From Neoalteromonas arenosi (lineage in GTDB: Bacteria; Pseudomonadota; Gammaproteobacteria; Enterobacterales; Alteromonadaceae), in assembly GCF_030362855.1 (NCBI RefSeq), contig NZ_JAUCBP010000006.1, forward strand, positions 1-64,000: 64,000 nucleotides of DNA, given 5' to 3'. Positions 55,493-64,000 of the stretch are shown here, piece by piece. Numbering within the stretch: the stretch's first letter is position 1; every line of letters begins with the position of its first letter. The position numbers and the translations under genes are program-made. The notes beneath the pieces were generated by a model. It saw nothing but the letters and a program-made list of their open reading frames with translations. It had not been told where the DNA came from and searched no databases.

Positions 55493-56491
55493 ATGCGAGA
55501 AACAAAGACGAAAATTTCCGTCTTACCAGCCATGCTTGGTCTGAGCTTTGCCGCTTCAGCACAATTACCACCATTAAGTCTTGACCTCAGCCAAACTACG
55601 GTTAGTGGTTTGTCCTCCGGCGGCTATATGGCGACCCAGTTTCACCTCGCCAATAGTGATTGGATAAGTGGTATTGGTATTATTGGTACTGGACCTTATT
55701 ACTGCGCGCAAGGCGATATCCGCAAGGCACTTAGCCAATGTGTAGCAACAGCAAACCCGCCTATCGATAATGCGCTATTGCTCGAACAGGCTCAGCAGTA
55801 CTCAGCAGCAGGGGATATTCCGCCCTTAGATAACATATCTGATGACCGCATCTGGATTTTGCACGGGTTATTTGACCAAACCGTAAATCGATCGGCAGCC
55901 GATGCCGTCAATGAGCAATATTTAACCTGGACAGCACCTGACAATGTTGAGTATATCGATGACAAGCCCTTTGGTCATCACTTCCCTACACTATCGAATG
56001 GTTCATCATGTTCAGCATCGGAATCACCGTATATCGCAGCCTGCGACTATGACGCGGCGGGTGAAATGCTCAACCATTTGTACAGTGAGTTAAACCCGCC
56101 TGTGGAAGCAGACGAACGACTGTTTACTGTTGATCAAGTCGCGCTTTCTGGTGACAGTGCAATGGGACTAGCTGAACAAGGCTATGTGTTTATTCCAAAG
56201 AGTTGCGAAAGTGAATCCTGCCGCGTACACGTAAGTTTTCATGGCTGTAAACAAAACGCAGAAGCCGTGGGCAACAGTTACGCGCAGATGACTGGCATCA
56301 ACCAATGGGCAAACAGCAACAATATCGTTGTGCTATACCCACAGACCAAATCCAGTATGTTAATGCCGCTCAACCCCCACGGTTGCTGGGATTGGTGGGG
56401 TTACACCGGTAGCGACTATGCGACTAAAGACGCAGTGCAAATTCAAGCCGTAGTGAATATGGTAAATGCATTAAATACCCGAACTGAATAA
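55493..56491 (+). CDS. Extracellular PHB depolymerase (type 2 catalytic domain)
   Basis: This 332-residue enzyme hydrolyses poly-3-hydroxybutyrate. It has a signal peptide ending ASA (MLGLSFAASA) and a type 2 catalytic domain with the lipase box near the N-terminus: Ser41 in GLSSGGYMATQFH. WILHGLFDQTV (Asp) and PFGHHFPTL (His) complete the triad, and VSFHGCKQN and LMPLNPHGCWDWWGYTG are family signatures. No separate substrate-binding domain follows, so it may act on short or amorphous polymer. Genes for uptake and oxidation of the product flank it. Confidence 0.9.
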   Translation: MRETKTKISVLPAMLGLSFAASAQLPPLSLDLSQTTVSGLSSGGYMATQFHLANSDWISGIGIIGTGPYYCAQGDIRKALSQCVATANPPIDNALLLEQAQQYSAAGDIPPLDNISDDRIWILHGLFDQTVNRSAADAVNEQYLTWTAPDNVEYIDDKPFGHHFPTLSNGSSCSASESPYIAACDYDAAGEMLNHLYSELNPPVEADERLFTVDQVALSGDSAMGLAEQGYVFIPKSCESESCRVHVSFHGCKQNAEAVGNSYAQMTGINQWANSNNIVVLYPQTKSSMLMPLNPHGCWDWWGYTGSDYATKDAVQIQAVVNMVNALNTRTE

Positions 56492-56504
56492 TCTAGGAAA
56501 TAGC

Positions 56505-57275
56505 ATGTCCACATCGAGAAACGTACTAGTCACAGGCGGTGCCAGCGGGATTGGCTTTGGTATTGCCGCACAGCTTGCAGCTGCTGGCCACTTTGTTGTC
56601 ATTGCCGATCTCAATCAGAGTGCTGCTGAGGACGCCTGCACAAAACTCGCTCAGGCCGGTGCTAAATGCCGAGCAGTTGCAGTAGATGTCTGTGATGCCG
56701 ATGCCGTTGCACAATTACCGAAAACACTTATCGAAACCCCTATTGATGTGTTGGTAAATAATGCGGGGATCCAACATGTTGCGCGGCTGGACGATTTTCC
56801 TGCGCATAAATGGCAACAGCTAATTCAAGTCATGTTAGTTGGGCCTGCACTCCTTACTCAGGCCTTTCTTCCGCATATGCGCGAGCAGAATTTTGGTCGT
56901 ATTATCAATGTGGGCTCCATTCACTCTGTGGTAGCCTCACCCTTTAAATCAGCCTATGTCGCGGCCAAACACGGTTTGTTAGGGTTTGCTAAAACTGTAG
57001 CACTGGAAACTGGCGATTGTGATGTAACCATAAATACCATGTGTCCGGCCTATGTAAAGACGCCTTTGGTTGAGCAACAAATCAAAGCGCAAGCGGTTGA
57101 AAACAACCTCAGCGAAGAGGATGTGGTGAATAAAATCATGTTAGAGCCGATGCCCAAGAAAGCCTTTATTGAGCCATCAGAACTGGCCTCTACTGCGGAG
57201 TTTTTAATGTCGGACGCAGCGAAAAATATCACCGGTCAAACGTTGATTTTAGATGGCGGTTGGACCTGTCGATAG
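56505..57275 (+). CDS. bdhA: 3-Hydroxybutyrate dehydrogenase (SDR family)
   Basis: This NAD-dependent oxidoreductase of 256 residues turns 3-hydroxybutyrate into acetoacetate. It has the SDR cofactor motif VTGGASGIGFGIA, NNAG, the catalytic Ser in NVGSIHS and YVAAKHG, and the substrate-side segment VNKIMLEPMPKKAFIEPSELA. This last segment matches D-3-hydroxybutyrate dehydrogenases closely. It closes the four-gene PHB set. Confidence 0.9.
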   Translation: MSTSRNVLVTGGASGIGFGIAAQLAAAGHFVVIADLNQSAAEDACTKLAQAGAKCRAVAVDVCDADAVAQLPKTLIETPIDVLVNNAGIQHVARLDDFPAHKWQQLIQVMLVGPALLTQAFLPHMREQNFGRIINVGSIHSVVASPFKSAYVAAKHGLLGFAKTVALETGDCDVTINTMCPAYVKTPLVEQQIKAQAVENNLSEEDVVNKIMLEPMPKKAFIEPSELASTAEFLMSDAAKNITGQTLILDGGWTCR

Positions 57276-57367
57276 CCAATAATAGGAGCGGGTTATAACC
57301 TGCGGTTTTACTCTGCTCCCTTTTCTGCTAGTGTTTGAGCGAACATCGACTTTAAACAACTGATTCA

Positions 57368-58243
57368 ATGACATACAAGACTGTCGGTCTGATAGGTAAG
57401 ACTTCACATTCCCTCACCCATGAAAGCCTTGATGCAGTTATCGAGTTTTTGCGGGAGCGCAACTGTATCATCTTGCTAGAAGAGCAGATTGCCGGCGAAT
57501 TTAACGGTCCTGATCTACACGCAGCAAGTCTGGTAGACATTGGCAAGCGTGCCGACTTAGCAATTGTTGTTGGTGGTGACGGCAATATGATTGGCGCAGC
57601 GCGTGTACTGGCCAGTTTTAATGTGGCTGTGGTTGGCGTAAACCGAGGAAACTTGGGTTTTTTAACGGATATTAGCCCAGATGACATCCATCCACAGTTG
57701 ACCAAGTTGTTTGCTGGTGAGAGTGTGCTGGAGCAACGCTTTTTATTAGAAGTTGAAGTCTACCGGGACAATGTCCTGCAAAGCGCTAGCTCTGCAGTTA
57801 ACGAAGTGGTTTTGCACCACGGTAAAGTTGCCCATATGATGGAATTTGAAGTGCTGATCGATGACCACTTTGTGTTTTCCCAGCGCTCTGATGGATTGAT
57901 CATTGCTACACCTACCGGCTCCACTGCATATTCGTTGTCTGCCGGTGGCCCTATCCTAATGCCTAAATTAGACGCATTGACGTTAGTGCCGATGTTTCCA
58001 CATACGCTGAGTAGTCGCCCGATAGTCGTTGATGCCAATAGCACGGTGTCAATGCGCGTTTCTAAAGTGAATAGCGCAAACTTACAGGTCAGTTGCGACA
58101 GTCATATCGTGTTGCCCGTGTTACCGGGTGATGAAATTCGCGTGCGCAAAAATCCAAATAAATTGTCGCTGTTGCACCCGCAAGGCTACAGTTACTTTAA
58201 TGTACTGCGCAACAAGCTCGGCTGGGGTAGTAAGCTGTACTAA
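57368..58243 (+). CDS. nadK: NAD kinase
   Basis: NadK makes NADP from NAD and ATP. The 291 residues include the GGDGN motif ([15 protein letters not shown]), [12 protein letters not shown], the NE/D segment NEVVLHHGK, and [16 protein letters not shown]. It lies upstream of recN, as in many gammaproteobacteria, but grpE is not on its other side here; the PHB set is. No promoter could be identified. Confidence 0.97.
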   Translation: MTYKTVGLIGKTSHSLTHESLDAVIEFLRERNCIILLEEQIAGEFNGPDLHAASLVDIGKRADLAIVVGGDGNMIGAARVLASFNVAVVGVNRGNLGFLTDISPDDIHPQLTKLFAGESVLEQRFLLEVEVYRDNVLQSASSAVNEVVLHHGKVAHMMEFEVLIDDHFVFSQRSDGLIIATPTGSTAYSLSAGGPILMPKLDALTLVPMFPHTLSSRPIVVDANSTVSMRVSKVNSANLQVSCDSHIVLPVLPGDEIRVRKNPNKLSLLHPQGYSYFNVLRNKLGWGSKLY

Positions 58244-58283
58244 AGACGGTTTTTTATATTCCACTCTTTACAAATTAAATATA

Positions 58284-58299
58284 CTGTATATATTTACAC
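58284..58299 (+). promoter_or_regulatory. LexA box 1 of recN
   Basis: CTGTATATATTTACAC matches the LexA consensus CTGT-N8-ACAG except at the last base, with a good TA-rich core. It lies 43 bases before the recN ATG. Confidence 0.75.
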
Positions 58300-58302
58300 A
58301 TA

Positions 58303-58318
58303 CTGTATATTTATCTAG
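58303..58318 (+). promoter_or_regulatory. LexA box 2 of recN (weaker)
   Basis: CTGTATATTTATCTAG has the left half of the LexA consensus and an imperfect right half. It starts 19 bases after box 1. Two boxes upstream of recN are also the arrangement in E. coli. Confidence 0.5.
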
Positions 58319-58326
58319 TTTTAATT

Positions 58327-59994
58327 ATGCTTACTCATCTCACAATTCGAAACTTTGCTGTTGTCAAACATATTGAGCTTGATCTTACTGCGGGTTTAAC
58401 CGCAATAACGGGTGAGACTGGCGCTGGTAAATCGATTGGCATTGATGCTTTAGTTCTATGTACCGGTGGACGTGCTGATGCGAGTATGGTTCGCAGTGGG
58501 GCTACAAAAGCCGAGATTATTGCGCATTTTAATATTCAACAGAATAAGCGCGCACAACAGTGGCTGGATGAATACGAGCTAGATAGCGACGGTGAGTGTT
58601 TCATCCGTCGCGTGATCAGTGCAGAGGGCCGTTCTAAAGCGTTTATCAATGGCTCCCCTGTAGCCCTTCAACAACTCAAACAGTTGGGTGCAATATTACT
58701 TAACATTCACGGCCAAAACGATCATCAACAACTGCTAAAAGAAACCATGCAGCGCAATATGCTAGACAGCTTTGCCAAGCATACAGCATTAGTCGAAGCG
58801 GTGAATAATAGTTACACCGAGTTTCAACACGCTAAACGCCACTATGAAAAACTGCGACAAAGTGCCCAGGCTCGAGAAGACCGCAAGCATCTATTGAGCT
58901 ATCAGGTCTCAGAGCTCGACGAGTTTGGTCTAGAAGAACAAGAATTTACCGATTTAGAGGTAGAGCACAAACGTTTGTCTAACAGCCAGTCACTGCTCGA
59001 ACAAAGCCAGCTCAGCTTTCATCGCTTGTATGATGATGAGCAATTTAATGCCATGTCAGCGATTCAACAAAGCATCGACAACCTTTCGGGGCTATGTGAT
59101 AGCGACCCACAACTACAACCTATTGTTAACCTGTTATCTGAAGCTGCCATTCAGGTTGAAGAAGCCGCACAAGAATTGCGAGGGTATTGTGACGAGTTAG
59201 ATATCGATCCAATGCGCATGCAGCAGGTTGAACAGCGCTATGACAAAGTCAATGAACTTGCCAGAAAGCATCAAGTAATGCCCGAGGTGCTGTTTGCACA
59301 TCACATGTCATTGATTGAAGAGCTAAACGGTATTGAAGCAGCAAACGACGAGCTTGAAAACATTCAGAGCGAACTTGAACAGCTGGAATCTCGCTATTTG
59401 GCAAATGCCGATAAATTGTCGGCAAGCCGTCAAAAAGCCGCAAAATCGCTGGCCAAAAAGCTTGAGCAAAAAATTCAGCGCATGAACATGCCCCATGCAA
59501 CCATTGAGTATCGAGTGCATGCGGATCAAAGCAAAGCTAATGCCCACGGGATTGATACTGTAAGTATTCTGATTTCAACCAACCTCGGTCAGCCTGCTGA
59601 TAGCCTCGATAAAGTTGTCTCGGGTGGTGAGCTAGCTCGTGTTGGTCTTGCAATGCAAGTATTAACGGCAGACCAGTCAATGCCTCCTACCATGATTTTC
59701 GATGAAGTTGATACCGGTATCAGTGGGCCGACAGCAAGTATTGTTGGTCAATTGTTACGGCAAATGGGCGAACAGGCACAAGTCATGTGTGTAACGCATC
59801 TGCCGCAAGTTGCAGCGCAAGCCCACAATCAATTGTTTGTTACTAAGAAAATCGTAGAAAAGAGCACCGAAACGCATATAGTACATCTTGAAAACGAGCA
59901 ACGCGTCAATGAACTCGCTCGGTTACTTGCTGGTGATTCAATCACTGACAGTGCAATCTCAAATGCTCGTTCACTGCTTATGAATGTGGCTTAG
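58327..59994 (+). CDS. recN: DNA repair protein RecN
   Basis: This SMC-like ATPase acts in double-strand break repair. It has 555 residues: Walker A GETGAGKSIGIDAL, two coiled-coil arms in the middle, signature VSGGELARVGLAMQ, and Walker B TMIFDEVDTGISGPTA. Two LexA boxes upstream indicate SOS control. It is separated from bamE by a 178-base interval that holds no gene. Confidence 0.97.
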   Translation: MLTHLTIRNFAVVKHIELDLTAGLTAITGETGAGKSIGIDALVLCTGGRADASMVRSGATKAEIIAHFNIQQNKRAQQWLDEYELDSDGECFIRRVISAEGRSKAFINGSPVALQQLKQLGAILLNIHGQNDHQQLLKETMQRNMLDSFAKHTALVEAVNNSYTEFQHAKRHYEKLRQSAQAREDRKHLLSYQVSELDEFGLEEQEFTDLEVEHKRLSNSQSLLEQSQLSFHRLYDDEQFNAMSAIQQSIDNLSGLCDSDPQLQPIVNLLSEAAIQVEEAAQELRGYCDELDIDPMRMQQVEQRYDKVNELARKHQVMPEVLFAHHMSLIEELNGIEAANDELENIQSELEQLESRYLANADKLSASRQKAAKSLAKKLEQKIQRMNMPHATIEYRVHADQSKANAHGIDTVSILISTNLGQPADSLDKVVSGGELARVGLAMQVLTADQSMPPTMIFDEVDTGISGPTASIVGQLLRQMGEQAQVMCVTHLPQVAAQAHNQLFVTKKIVEKSTETHIVHLENEQRVNELARLLAGDSITDSAISNARSLLMNVA

Positions 59995-60172
59995 TAAGTC
60001 AGAATCGTGACGGATATTGCCGGTCATTTAGGTCGGCAGTAATGATCAAATTTCGCAGCGAACTATTTATCAGTTGATTGGTCATAGTATGCTAAGGTAG
60101 CATGCACACCGCAAAAGTTGGTGGTGCTTACCAACGGCTGGGCTCAAATCAAAAATTTTTTATAAGGTTCGC

Positions 60173-60523
60173 ATGAAGTTTTTTGTTTTATCTATCGTTG
60201 TCGCGTTTTTCTTGTCTGGCTGCTCTAACTGGATTTACCGCATAGACGTACCACAGGGAAACTTCCTTGATAATCGCGATGTCAAAAAGCTGCGAATAGG
60301 CATGACAAAAGAGCAAGTGATCTTTGTCTTGGGTAACCCAGTTGTGCAAGATTCATTCGATCATGACACTTGGTATTACCTATACGAGATGAAGCGCGGT
60401 ATGCGCAAACGCGGTGAAGATTTCCAGCGCTCGTTAATTATTCATTTTGAAGAAAATAAAATTGCCAACGTCGATGGCGACTTTGAGTTATCTGAAGACT
60501 TTATGACTCCCCTCGATCAGTAA
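60173..60523 (+). CDS. bamE: Outer-membrane assembly lipoprotein BamE
   Basis: This small lipoprotein of the BAM complex has 116 residues, a lipobox (FFLSGC) and the SmpA/OmlA domain: YRIDVPQGNFLDNRDVKKLRIGMTKEQVIFVLGNPVV, then DTWYYLYEM. The order recN-bamE is conserved in gammaproteobacteria. A hairpin terminator follows at 60541. Confidence 0.97.
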   Translation: MKFFVLSIVVAFFLSGCSNWIYRIDVPQGNFLDNRDVKKLRIGMTKEQVIFVLGNPVVQDSFDHDTWYYLYEMKRGMRKRGEDFQRSLIIHFEENKIANVDGDFELSEDFMTPLDQ

Positions 60524-60540
60524 TTTGTTGGTCAAAATCA

Positions 60541-60574
60541 CCAAGGATGTGTGATATTCACAACCTTGGTTTTG
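60541..60574 (+). terminator. Terminator of bamE
   Basis: CCAAGG and CCTTGG close a hairpin whose inner arms GTGTGA and TCACAA also pair, followed by TTTTGCTT. It lies 18 bases after the bamE stop. Confidence 0.75.
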
Positions 60575-60681
60575 CTTCCCCTCGCCCCAAAAAAGTTAAC
60601 TTATTGTAAACTATACATTTATCATTCTGGCATATGCCCTGCAGTGTAAGTTTTTTAACTCTGTCAATAAGAATGGATTTT

Positions 60682-61341
60682 ATGAACCACTTTAAAAACC
60701 TCAAGCTTACTGCTGTCGCAGCTTTATTACTTTCTACCTCAGGTTGTGTTATTCACGTCGGTGGCACTAACGACGACTCCAGTTTCAGTAGTGTACTTGG
60801 CGATGTTGAAATAGCTGCTGGCCGCAGCGTTGGTGATATTTCATCAGTTAACGGTGATGTAGAGCTTGAACATGATGTCACTGCTGCGAGCATCAACTCA
60901 GTAAATGGTGATATTGAAATCGCCAATAACGTAACAGTAGACTCTATTGACGTGGTTAATGGCGACGTAGAGATAGGACAAGGCTTCAATAGCCAATATG
61001 GTATTGAGTCAGTTAACGGGGATATCGAAATCGCCAGCGGTGGCACAGTGAACGGCTCAATCGTAACAGTTAATGGTGATGTAGAGCTACGTGACTCCAC
61101 CGTTAATAATGATATCGTCACTACTAACGGGGATATTTCAATCACGCGTGGCACAGTAGTTGATGGTGACATCGTTTTTGAGAAAGTAAGAAAAGGTAAC
61201 AGTGACTGGAATAGTCAACCTGTGCTGCGCATAGACGCAAGCTCAACAGTTACCGGTCGCATCATCCTAAATCGCCCAGTTAAGGTGGATATAGAATCCG
61301 CCGAACTCCAAGAAAAAGTTGAACATCGCTATAAAGGGTAG
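60682..61341 (+). CDS. Repeat lipoprotein with NGD(V/I)E units
   Basis: This lipoprotein of about 219 residues has a lipobox STSGC. Its body consists of at least seven short repeats of about 17-20 residues with the core VNGDVEI/DIEI (DVEIAAG, DVELEHD, DIEIANN, DVEIGQG, DIEIASG, DVELRDS, DISITRG). These suggest a regular beta-solenoid. The C-terminus is basic and not repetitive. I prefer the ATG at 60682 for the compact signal peptide; the ATG at 60673 and a start at 60634 are in frame. The function is unknown; polymer-forming or surface-structural roles are possible. Confidence 0.8.
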   Translation: MNHFKNLKLTAVAALLLSTSGCVIHVGGTNDDSSFSSVLGDVEIAAGRSVGDISSVNGDVELEHDVTAASINSVNGDIEIANNVTVDSIDVVNGDVEIGQGFNSQYGIESVNGDIEIASGGTVNGSIVTVNGDVELRDSTVNNDIVTTNGDISITRGTVVDGDIVFEKVRKGNSDWNSQPVLRIDASSTVTGRIILNRPVKVDIESAELQEKVEHRYKG

Positions 61342-61362
61342 ATTCAATACATCACAATTTGT

Positions 61363-61400
61363 AGAGAGTACTAGTATCGCAAAAGTAGTACTCTCTTCTT
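61363..61400 (+). terminator. Terminator of the repeat lipoprotein gene
   Basis: AGAGAGTACTA and TAGTACTCTCT form a perfect 11-base stem, followed by TCTT. It lies 21 bases after the stop codon. The T-run is interrupted. Confidence 0.65.
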
Positions 61401-61486
61401 ATCATCAATGGCCGCCAGTAGTCGTTCATTGGCAGTTAAGGTTTTTGCAACTACACTTTGTTTAGAATCGCAAAAGTGTAAAGTCG

Positions 61487-62326
61487 TTGAACAAAGCCGC
61501 TACTTCATTTAAACAACCCTTTAGTTTCGCAACATTTGTCGTGCGTTTGAGTATTCGTTTAGCCGCTTTAATCTTCGCAACCTTGTTAGTTACAACCTAT
61601 GTGTCAGCAAATCCCAACACGATTAAAGTGTGTTTAATGGATACCGAATTATTTCCTTTGTGGCGAAAGCCAGGTAATGAAGAGATGTCGTCGCCAGGGA
61701 TAAATATTGAATTACAGCGTTATGTAGCACAGCAAATCGGTCATTCTATTGAATGGGTTAGAGCCCCCTTTCCACGCTGTTTAGTCATGTTGCGGCAAAA
61801 TCAGGTCGATATGCTCAATGTAGCTAGCTACAGCCCTGACAGAGAAGCCTATGGTCGATACCCCAAGATTGAAGGACATATCGATCCTGCGCGCAGTTTG
61901 AAGACTGATAGTTATTACGCTTACGTATTGCTCAACACCAACGTCGAATTTAGTGATGGAGATTTTCACAATCTTGGCGACAAACCCATCGCAATAGAAA
62001 TAGGGGCTTCTATTCGCACCTATTTAAATGAAAAAAATATCCCTGTTTACGAAGTTAGCCGTGTTTCTCAGGCTTTTGGTATGTTGAAATTAGGACGCGT
62101 AAGTGCCGTAGTCACAAATCAATTCAACGGCTTAAGTTATGCCTCAGACAATATTCTTGAACTGCCTAACGAAGTGCGCAGACGTCCTTACTACTTGGTA
62201 ATTTCACACGGCTTTTACACCCATAACCCTGAGTTATCCGAAGAGATTTGGCGCGTTTCGGGTGAAGTTCGCGATGCGCTGTATAAAAAGTTACTCGCTG
62301 AATACACCCAATATCAAAGTTGGTAA
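61487..62326 (+). CDS. Periplasmic solute-binding protein, family 3 (divergent)
   Basis: This protein of 279 residues has an N-terminal signal sequence ending TTYVSA and a mature domain with family 3 features: TIKVCLMDTELFPLW, GINIELQRYVAQQIGHSIEW, RAPFPRCLVMLRQNQVDM. The start is a TTG at 61487; a GTG at 61541 would give a shorter signal peptide and is possible. It is an orphan with no transport partners nearby. Its stop abuts the rluB stop on the other strand with no gap. Confidence 0.8.
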   Translation: MNKAATSFKQPFSFATFVVRLSIRLAALIFATLLVTTYVSANPNTIKVCLMDTELFPLWRKPGNEEMSSPGINIELQRYVAQQIGHSIEWVRAPFPRCLVMLRQNQVDMLNVASYSPDREAYGRYPKIEGHIDPARSLKTDSYYAYVLLNTNVEFSDGDFHNLGDKPIAIEIGASIRTYLNEKNIPVYEVSRVSQAFGMLKLGRVSAVVTNQFNGLSYASDNILELPNEVRRRPYYLVISHGFYTHNPELSEEIWRVSGEVRDALYKKLLAEYTQYQSW

Positions 62327-63190
62327 TTAGCGCCGAGGTTTATGTCCACGTGATTTGATCAGTCGATGTTTTTTCACAGAGCGACGCATTCTAGACAGGC
62401 GTGCATGGTCCAACTGATTCATTTTATCAACCACTTTGGATTCCGTTTCTGGCGCTAATTTCACCATTTTTCGCAATGCGTTGATATCATCAAGACCCAA
62501 TTCAATCCATGCCCCTTGTGGTAATCGCTTCTTCAGCTCCAGCTCACCATACCTAACACGTATCAGTCTGCTTACTTGTAGCCCCTGAGATTCCCACAAG
62601 CGACGGACCTCGCGATTGCGTCCTTCTGACAGCGTCACATTAAACCAATGATTTAGGCTCTCATCATCACTCGGACGCGCTGATATAGTGGTAAACTTTG
62701 CCATGCCATCTTCTAACTCTACGCCAGATTTAAGGGCTTTGAGATGAGCGGTATTAACGTCACCGAATACGCGTACAGCGTATTCTCGTTCCACTTCATG
62801 TTTGGGATGCATCAGGCGATTAGCCAGCTCACCATCGTTGGTAAATAACAATAGCCCGGACGTATTGATATCCAAGCGGCCAACAGCAATCCATCGTCCC
62901 GGGCGAATTACCGGTAGCCGATCGAATACTGTCGCCCTCCCCTCGGGATCACTGCGACTACATAATTCACCCTCAGGCTTGTTGTACATCAAAACACGAC
63001 AGCTTTTCTCTTTGGCCAAGCCTGTAATCACGTTGCCGTCAACGCGGATTTGCGCACTGGCGTCAGCACGGTCACCTAATGTCGCAACTTTGCCGTCAAC
63101 GGACACACGCCCTTGTTCAATCCATCGTTCCATTTCACGACGCGAACCCAGTCCGTAGTTAGCGAGAATTTTTTGTAGTTTTTCACTCAT
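62327..63190 (-). CDS. rluB: 23S rRNA pseudouridine(2605) synthase
   Basis: RluB modifies U2605 of 23S rRNA. The 287 residues show an N-terminal S4 domain ([27 protein letters not shown]), the catalytic domain with Asp in [26 protein letters not shown], and a basic C-terminal tail. It overlaps the scpB stop by one base, the usual scpA-scpB-rluB arrangement. Confidence 0.95.
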   Translation of the reverse strand: MSEKLQKILANYGLGSRREMERWIEQGRVSVDGKVATLGDRADASAQIRVDGNVITGLAKEKSCRVLMYNKPEGELCSRSDPEGRATVFDRLPVIRPGRWIAVGRLDINTSGLLLFTNDGELANRLMHPKHEVEREYAVRVFGDVNTAHLKALKSGVELEDGMAKFTTISARPSDDESLNHWFNVTLSEGRNREVRRLWESQGLQVSRLIRVRYGELELKKRLPQGAWIELGLDDINALRKMVKLAPETESKVVDKMNQLDHARLSRMRRSVKKHRLIKSRGHKPRR

Positions 63191-63798
63191 TAATGCAACT
63201 GCTCAAGATTAGTTGGCGGCGAAGCTTCTGCTTCGCTTGTTTCAGTTTCTGGCGTTTCCACCAGCAATTCGTTAAATGCCTCTTCGGTCGGTAGTTCGCT
63301 TAGCGACTTTAAGCCGAAATAGTCTAAAAATTTATTTGTTGTCGCATATAATGCAGGGCGACCTGGCACCTCTTTGTGGCCTATCACATGGACCCATTCT
63401 CGCTCAGTAAGCGTACGGATTATATTACTGCTTACCGCAACACCACGTACGTCTTCGATTTCACCACGCGTTATCGGTTGACGATAAGCAATAAGCGCCA
63501 GGGTTTCTAACATCGCGCGAGAATAACGCGGGGCGGTCTCTTGCCACAAACGCGATAAAAAGGGGCTCAATGCGTCATTGGAGCGAAAGCTGTAGCCCGA
63601 TGCTAGTTGGTGTAATTGAATACCACGGCTGGCGTAGTCTTCTTGAATTTCAACTAAAATTTTATTCAGCTGCTGGGATGATACCTTAAAGTCGCTCAGC
63701 ACTGTGGCTTGCATCCGATCTTTTGAGAGCGGCTCTTCTGCAACAAAAATCGCCGCTTCCACTAACTGCTTCAATTGTACGTCATTAATTTTTTTCAT
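63190..63798 (-). CDS. scpB: Segregation and condensation protein ScpB
   Basis: This kleisin-associated winged-helix protein works with SMC/MukB-type condensin. The 202 residues include [33 protein letters not shown] and [27 protein letters not shown], the family signature. The acidic C-terminus is rich in Glu. It is three bases from the scpA stop. Confidence 0.96.
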   Translation of the reverse strand: MKKINDVQLKQLVEAAIFVAEEPLSKDRMQATVLSDFKVSSQQLNKILVEIQEDYASRGIQLHQLASGYSFRSNDALSPFLSRLWQETAPRYSRAMLETLALIAYRQPITRGEIEDVRGVAVSSNIIRTLTEREWVHVIGHKEVPGRPALYATTNKFLDYFGLKSLSELPTEEAFNELLVETPETETSEAEASPPTNLEQLH

Positions 63799-63801
63799 CG
63801 G

Positions 63802-64000
63802 TTAACCATCATCGCTTTTAAGCTTCACATGAATATGCGAGTAGGCTTGCGCTTGCACGCAATCGATTAAGCCTTCTTTGACTAGCTCTAGTACGGCCAA
63901 GAATGTAACCACTGCACCACTGCGCCCCTCTTCTGCAGTATACAGTTTATGCATGGGCACAAACTCCGTTGCGCTTAACGTACGGATAATATTAGCCATA
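63802..64000 (-). CDS. scpA: Segregation and condensation protein ScpA (C-terminal part)
   Basis: This is the C-terminal 65 or so residues of the kleisin ScpA; the gene continues past the right edge of the window. The segment with GAVVTFLAVLELVKEGLI, the winged-helix end that binds SMC heads, identifies it. Its neighbour scpB confirms the assignment. The ATG at 63999 is internal. Confidence 0.9.
   Translation of the reverse strand, partial: MANIIRTLSATEFVPMHKLYTAEEGRSGAVVTFLAVLELVKEGLIDCVQAQAYSHIHVKLKSDDG

Noticed and set aside
60753-61172. Minus-strand frame of 139 codons antisense to the repeat lipoprotein
   Set aside because: Low-complexity Ser/Thr/Pro translation caused by the regular repeats on the other strand.

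Overview
The window reads as chromosome of a heterotrophic, probably marine gammaproteobacterium close to the Alteromonadales. The basis is conserved blocks in their usual gammaproteobacterial form (grpE-dnaK-dnaJ, dapB / carA-carB-greA, nadK / recN / bamE, scpA-scpB-rluB), a Vibrio/Alteromonas-type TtpC-ExbB2-ExbD2-TonB2-TPR operon, a CrbS/CrbR-like two-component system, and small families such as DUF2789 and DUF6090. No rRNA, tRNA, CRISPR array or intact insertion sequence was seen.

Bases 1-9000 are accessory. They hold an unrecognised three-gene operon, small secreted proteins, a transposase-like remnant, a TIR-TPR protein, orphan solute-binding proteins and a DUF6090 membrane protein. Three of these genes carry one small lesion each: a TGA in a TonB/TolA-C-like gene, a TAA in the TIR domain, and a one-base frameshift at the signal-peptide junction of a solute-binding protein. 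The conserved genes elsewhere look intact.

Bases 9000-21300 form the most unusual block: an SbtA-type bicarbonate transporter with its PII-like partner SbtB, then on the other strand pyruvate formate-lyase and its activase, then seven overlapping genes for a reduced bacterial V-type ATPase in the order B-D-I-K-E-(DUF2764)-A. A perfect FNR box at 10700-10713 sits where a class II activator should for pflB, and a one-mismatch FNR box at 13823-13836 precedes the ATPase genes. I infer an oxygen-regulated fermentation and ion-pumping module.

Bases 21300-26400 encode a TonB2-like energy-transduction operon. From 26700 to 31800 come an XRE-type regulator with its own operator-like repeats, a PEP-CTERM-like exported protein with a sigma-54-like promoter, a class I HMG-CoA reductase, a DUF2789 protein and a globin-coupled diguanylate cyclase. 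Bases 31900-45500 are mostly housekeeping: greA, carB, carA, dapB, a pair of bacterial PH-domain membrane proteins, cytochrome b561, cytochrome c', and the dnaJ-dnaK-grpE chaperone genes with two sigma-32-like promoters.

Bases 45600-57300 join a CrbS-like symporter-histidine kinase and a CrbR-like regulator to a TonB-dependent receptor, a GntP permease, a MetX-like hydrolase, a type 2 PHB depolymerase and a 3-hydroxybutyrate dehydrogenase. This looks like a locus for scavenging polyhydroxybutyrate or its oligomers. The right end carries nadK, SOS-regulated recN, bamE, a repeat lipoprotein, another solute-binding protein, rluB, scpB and the 3' end of scpA.
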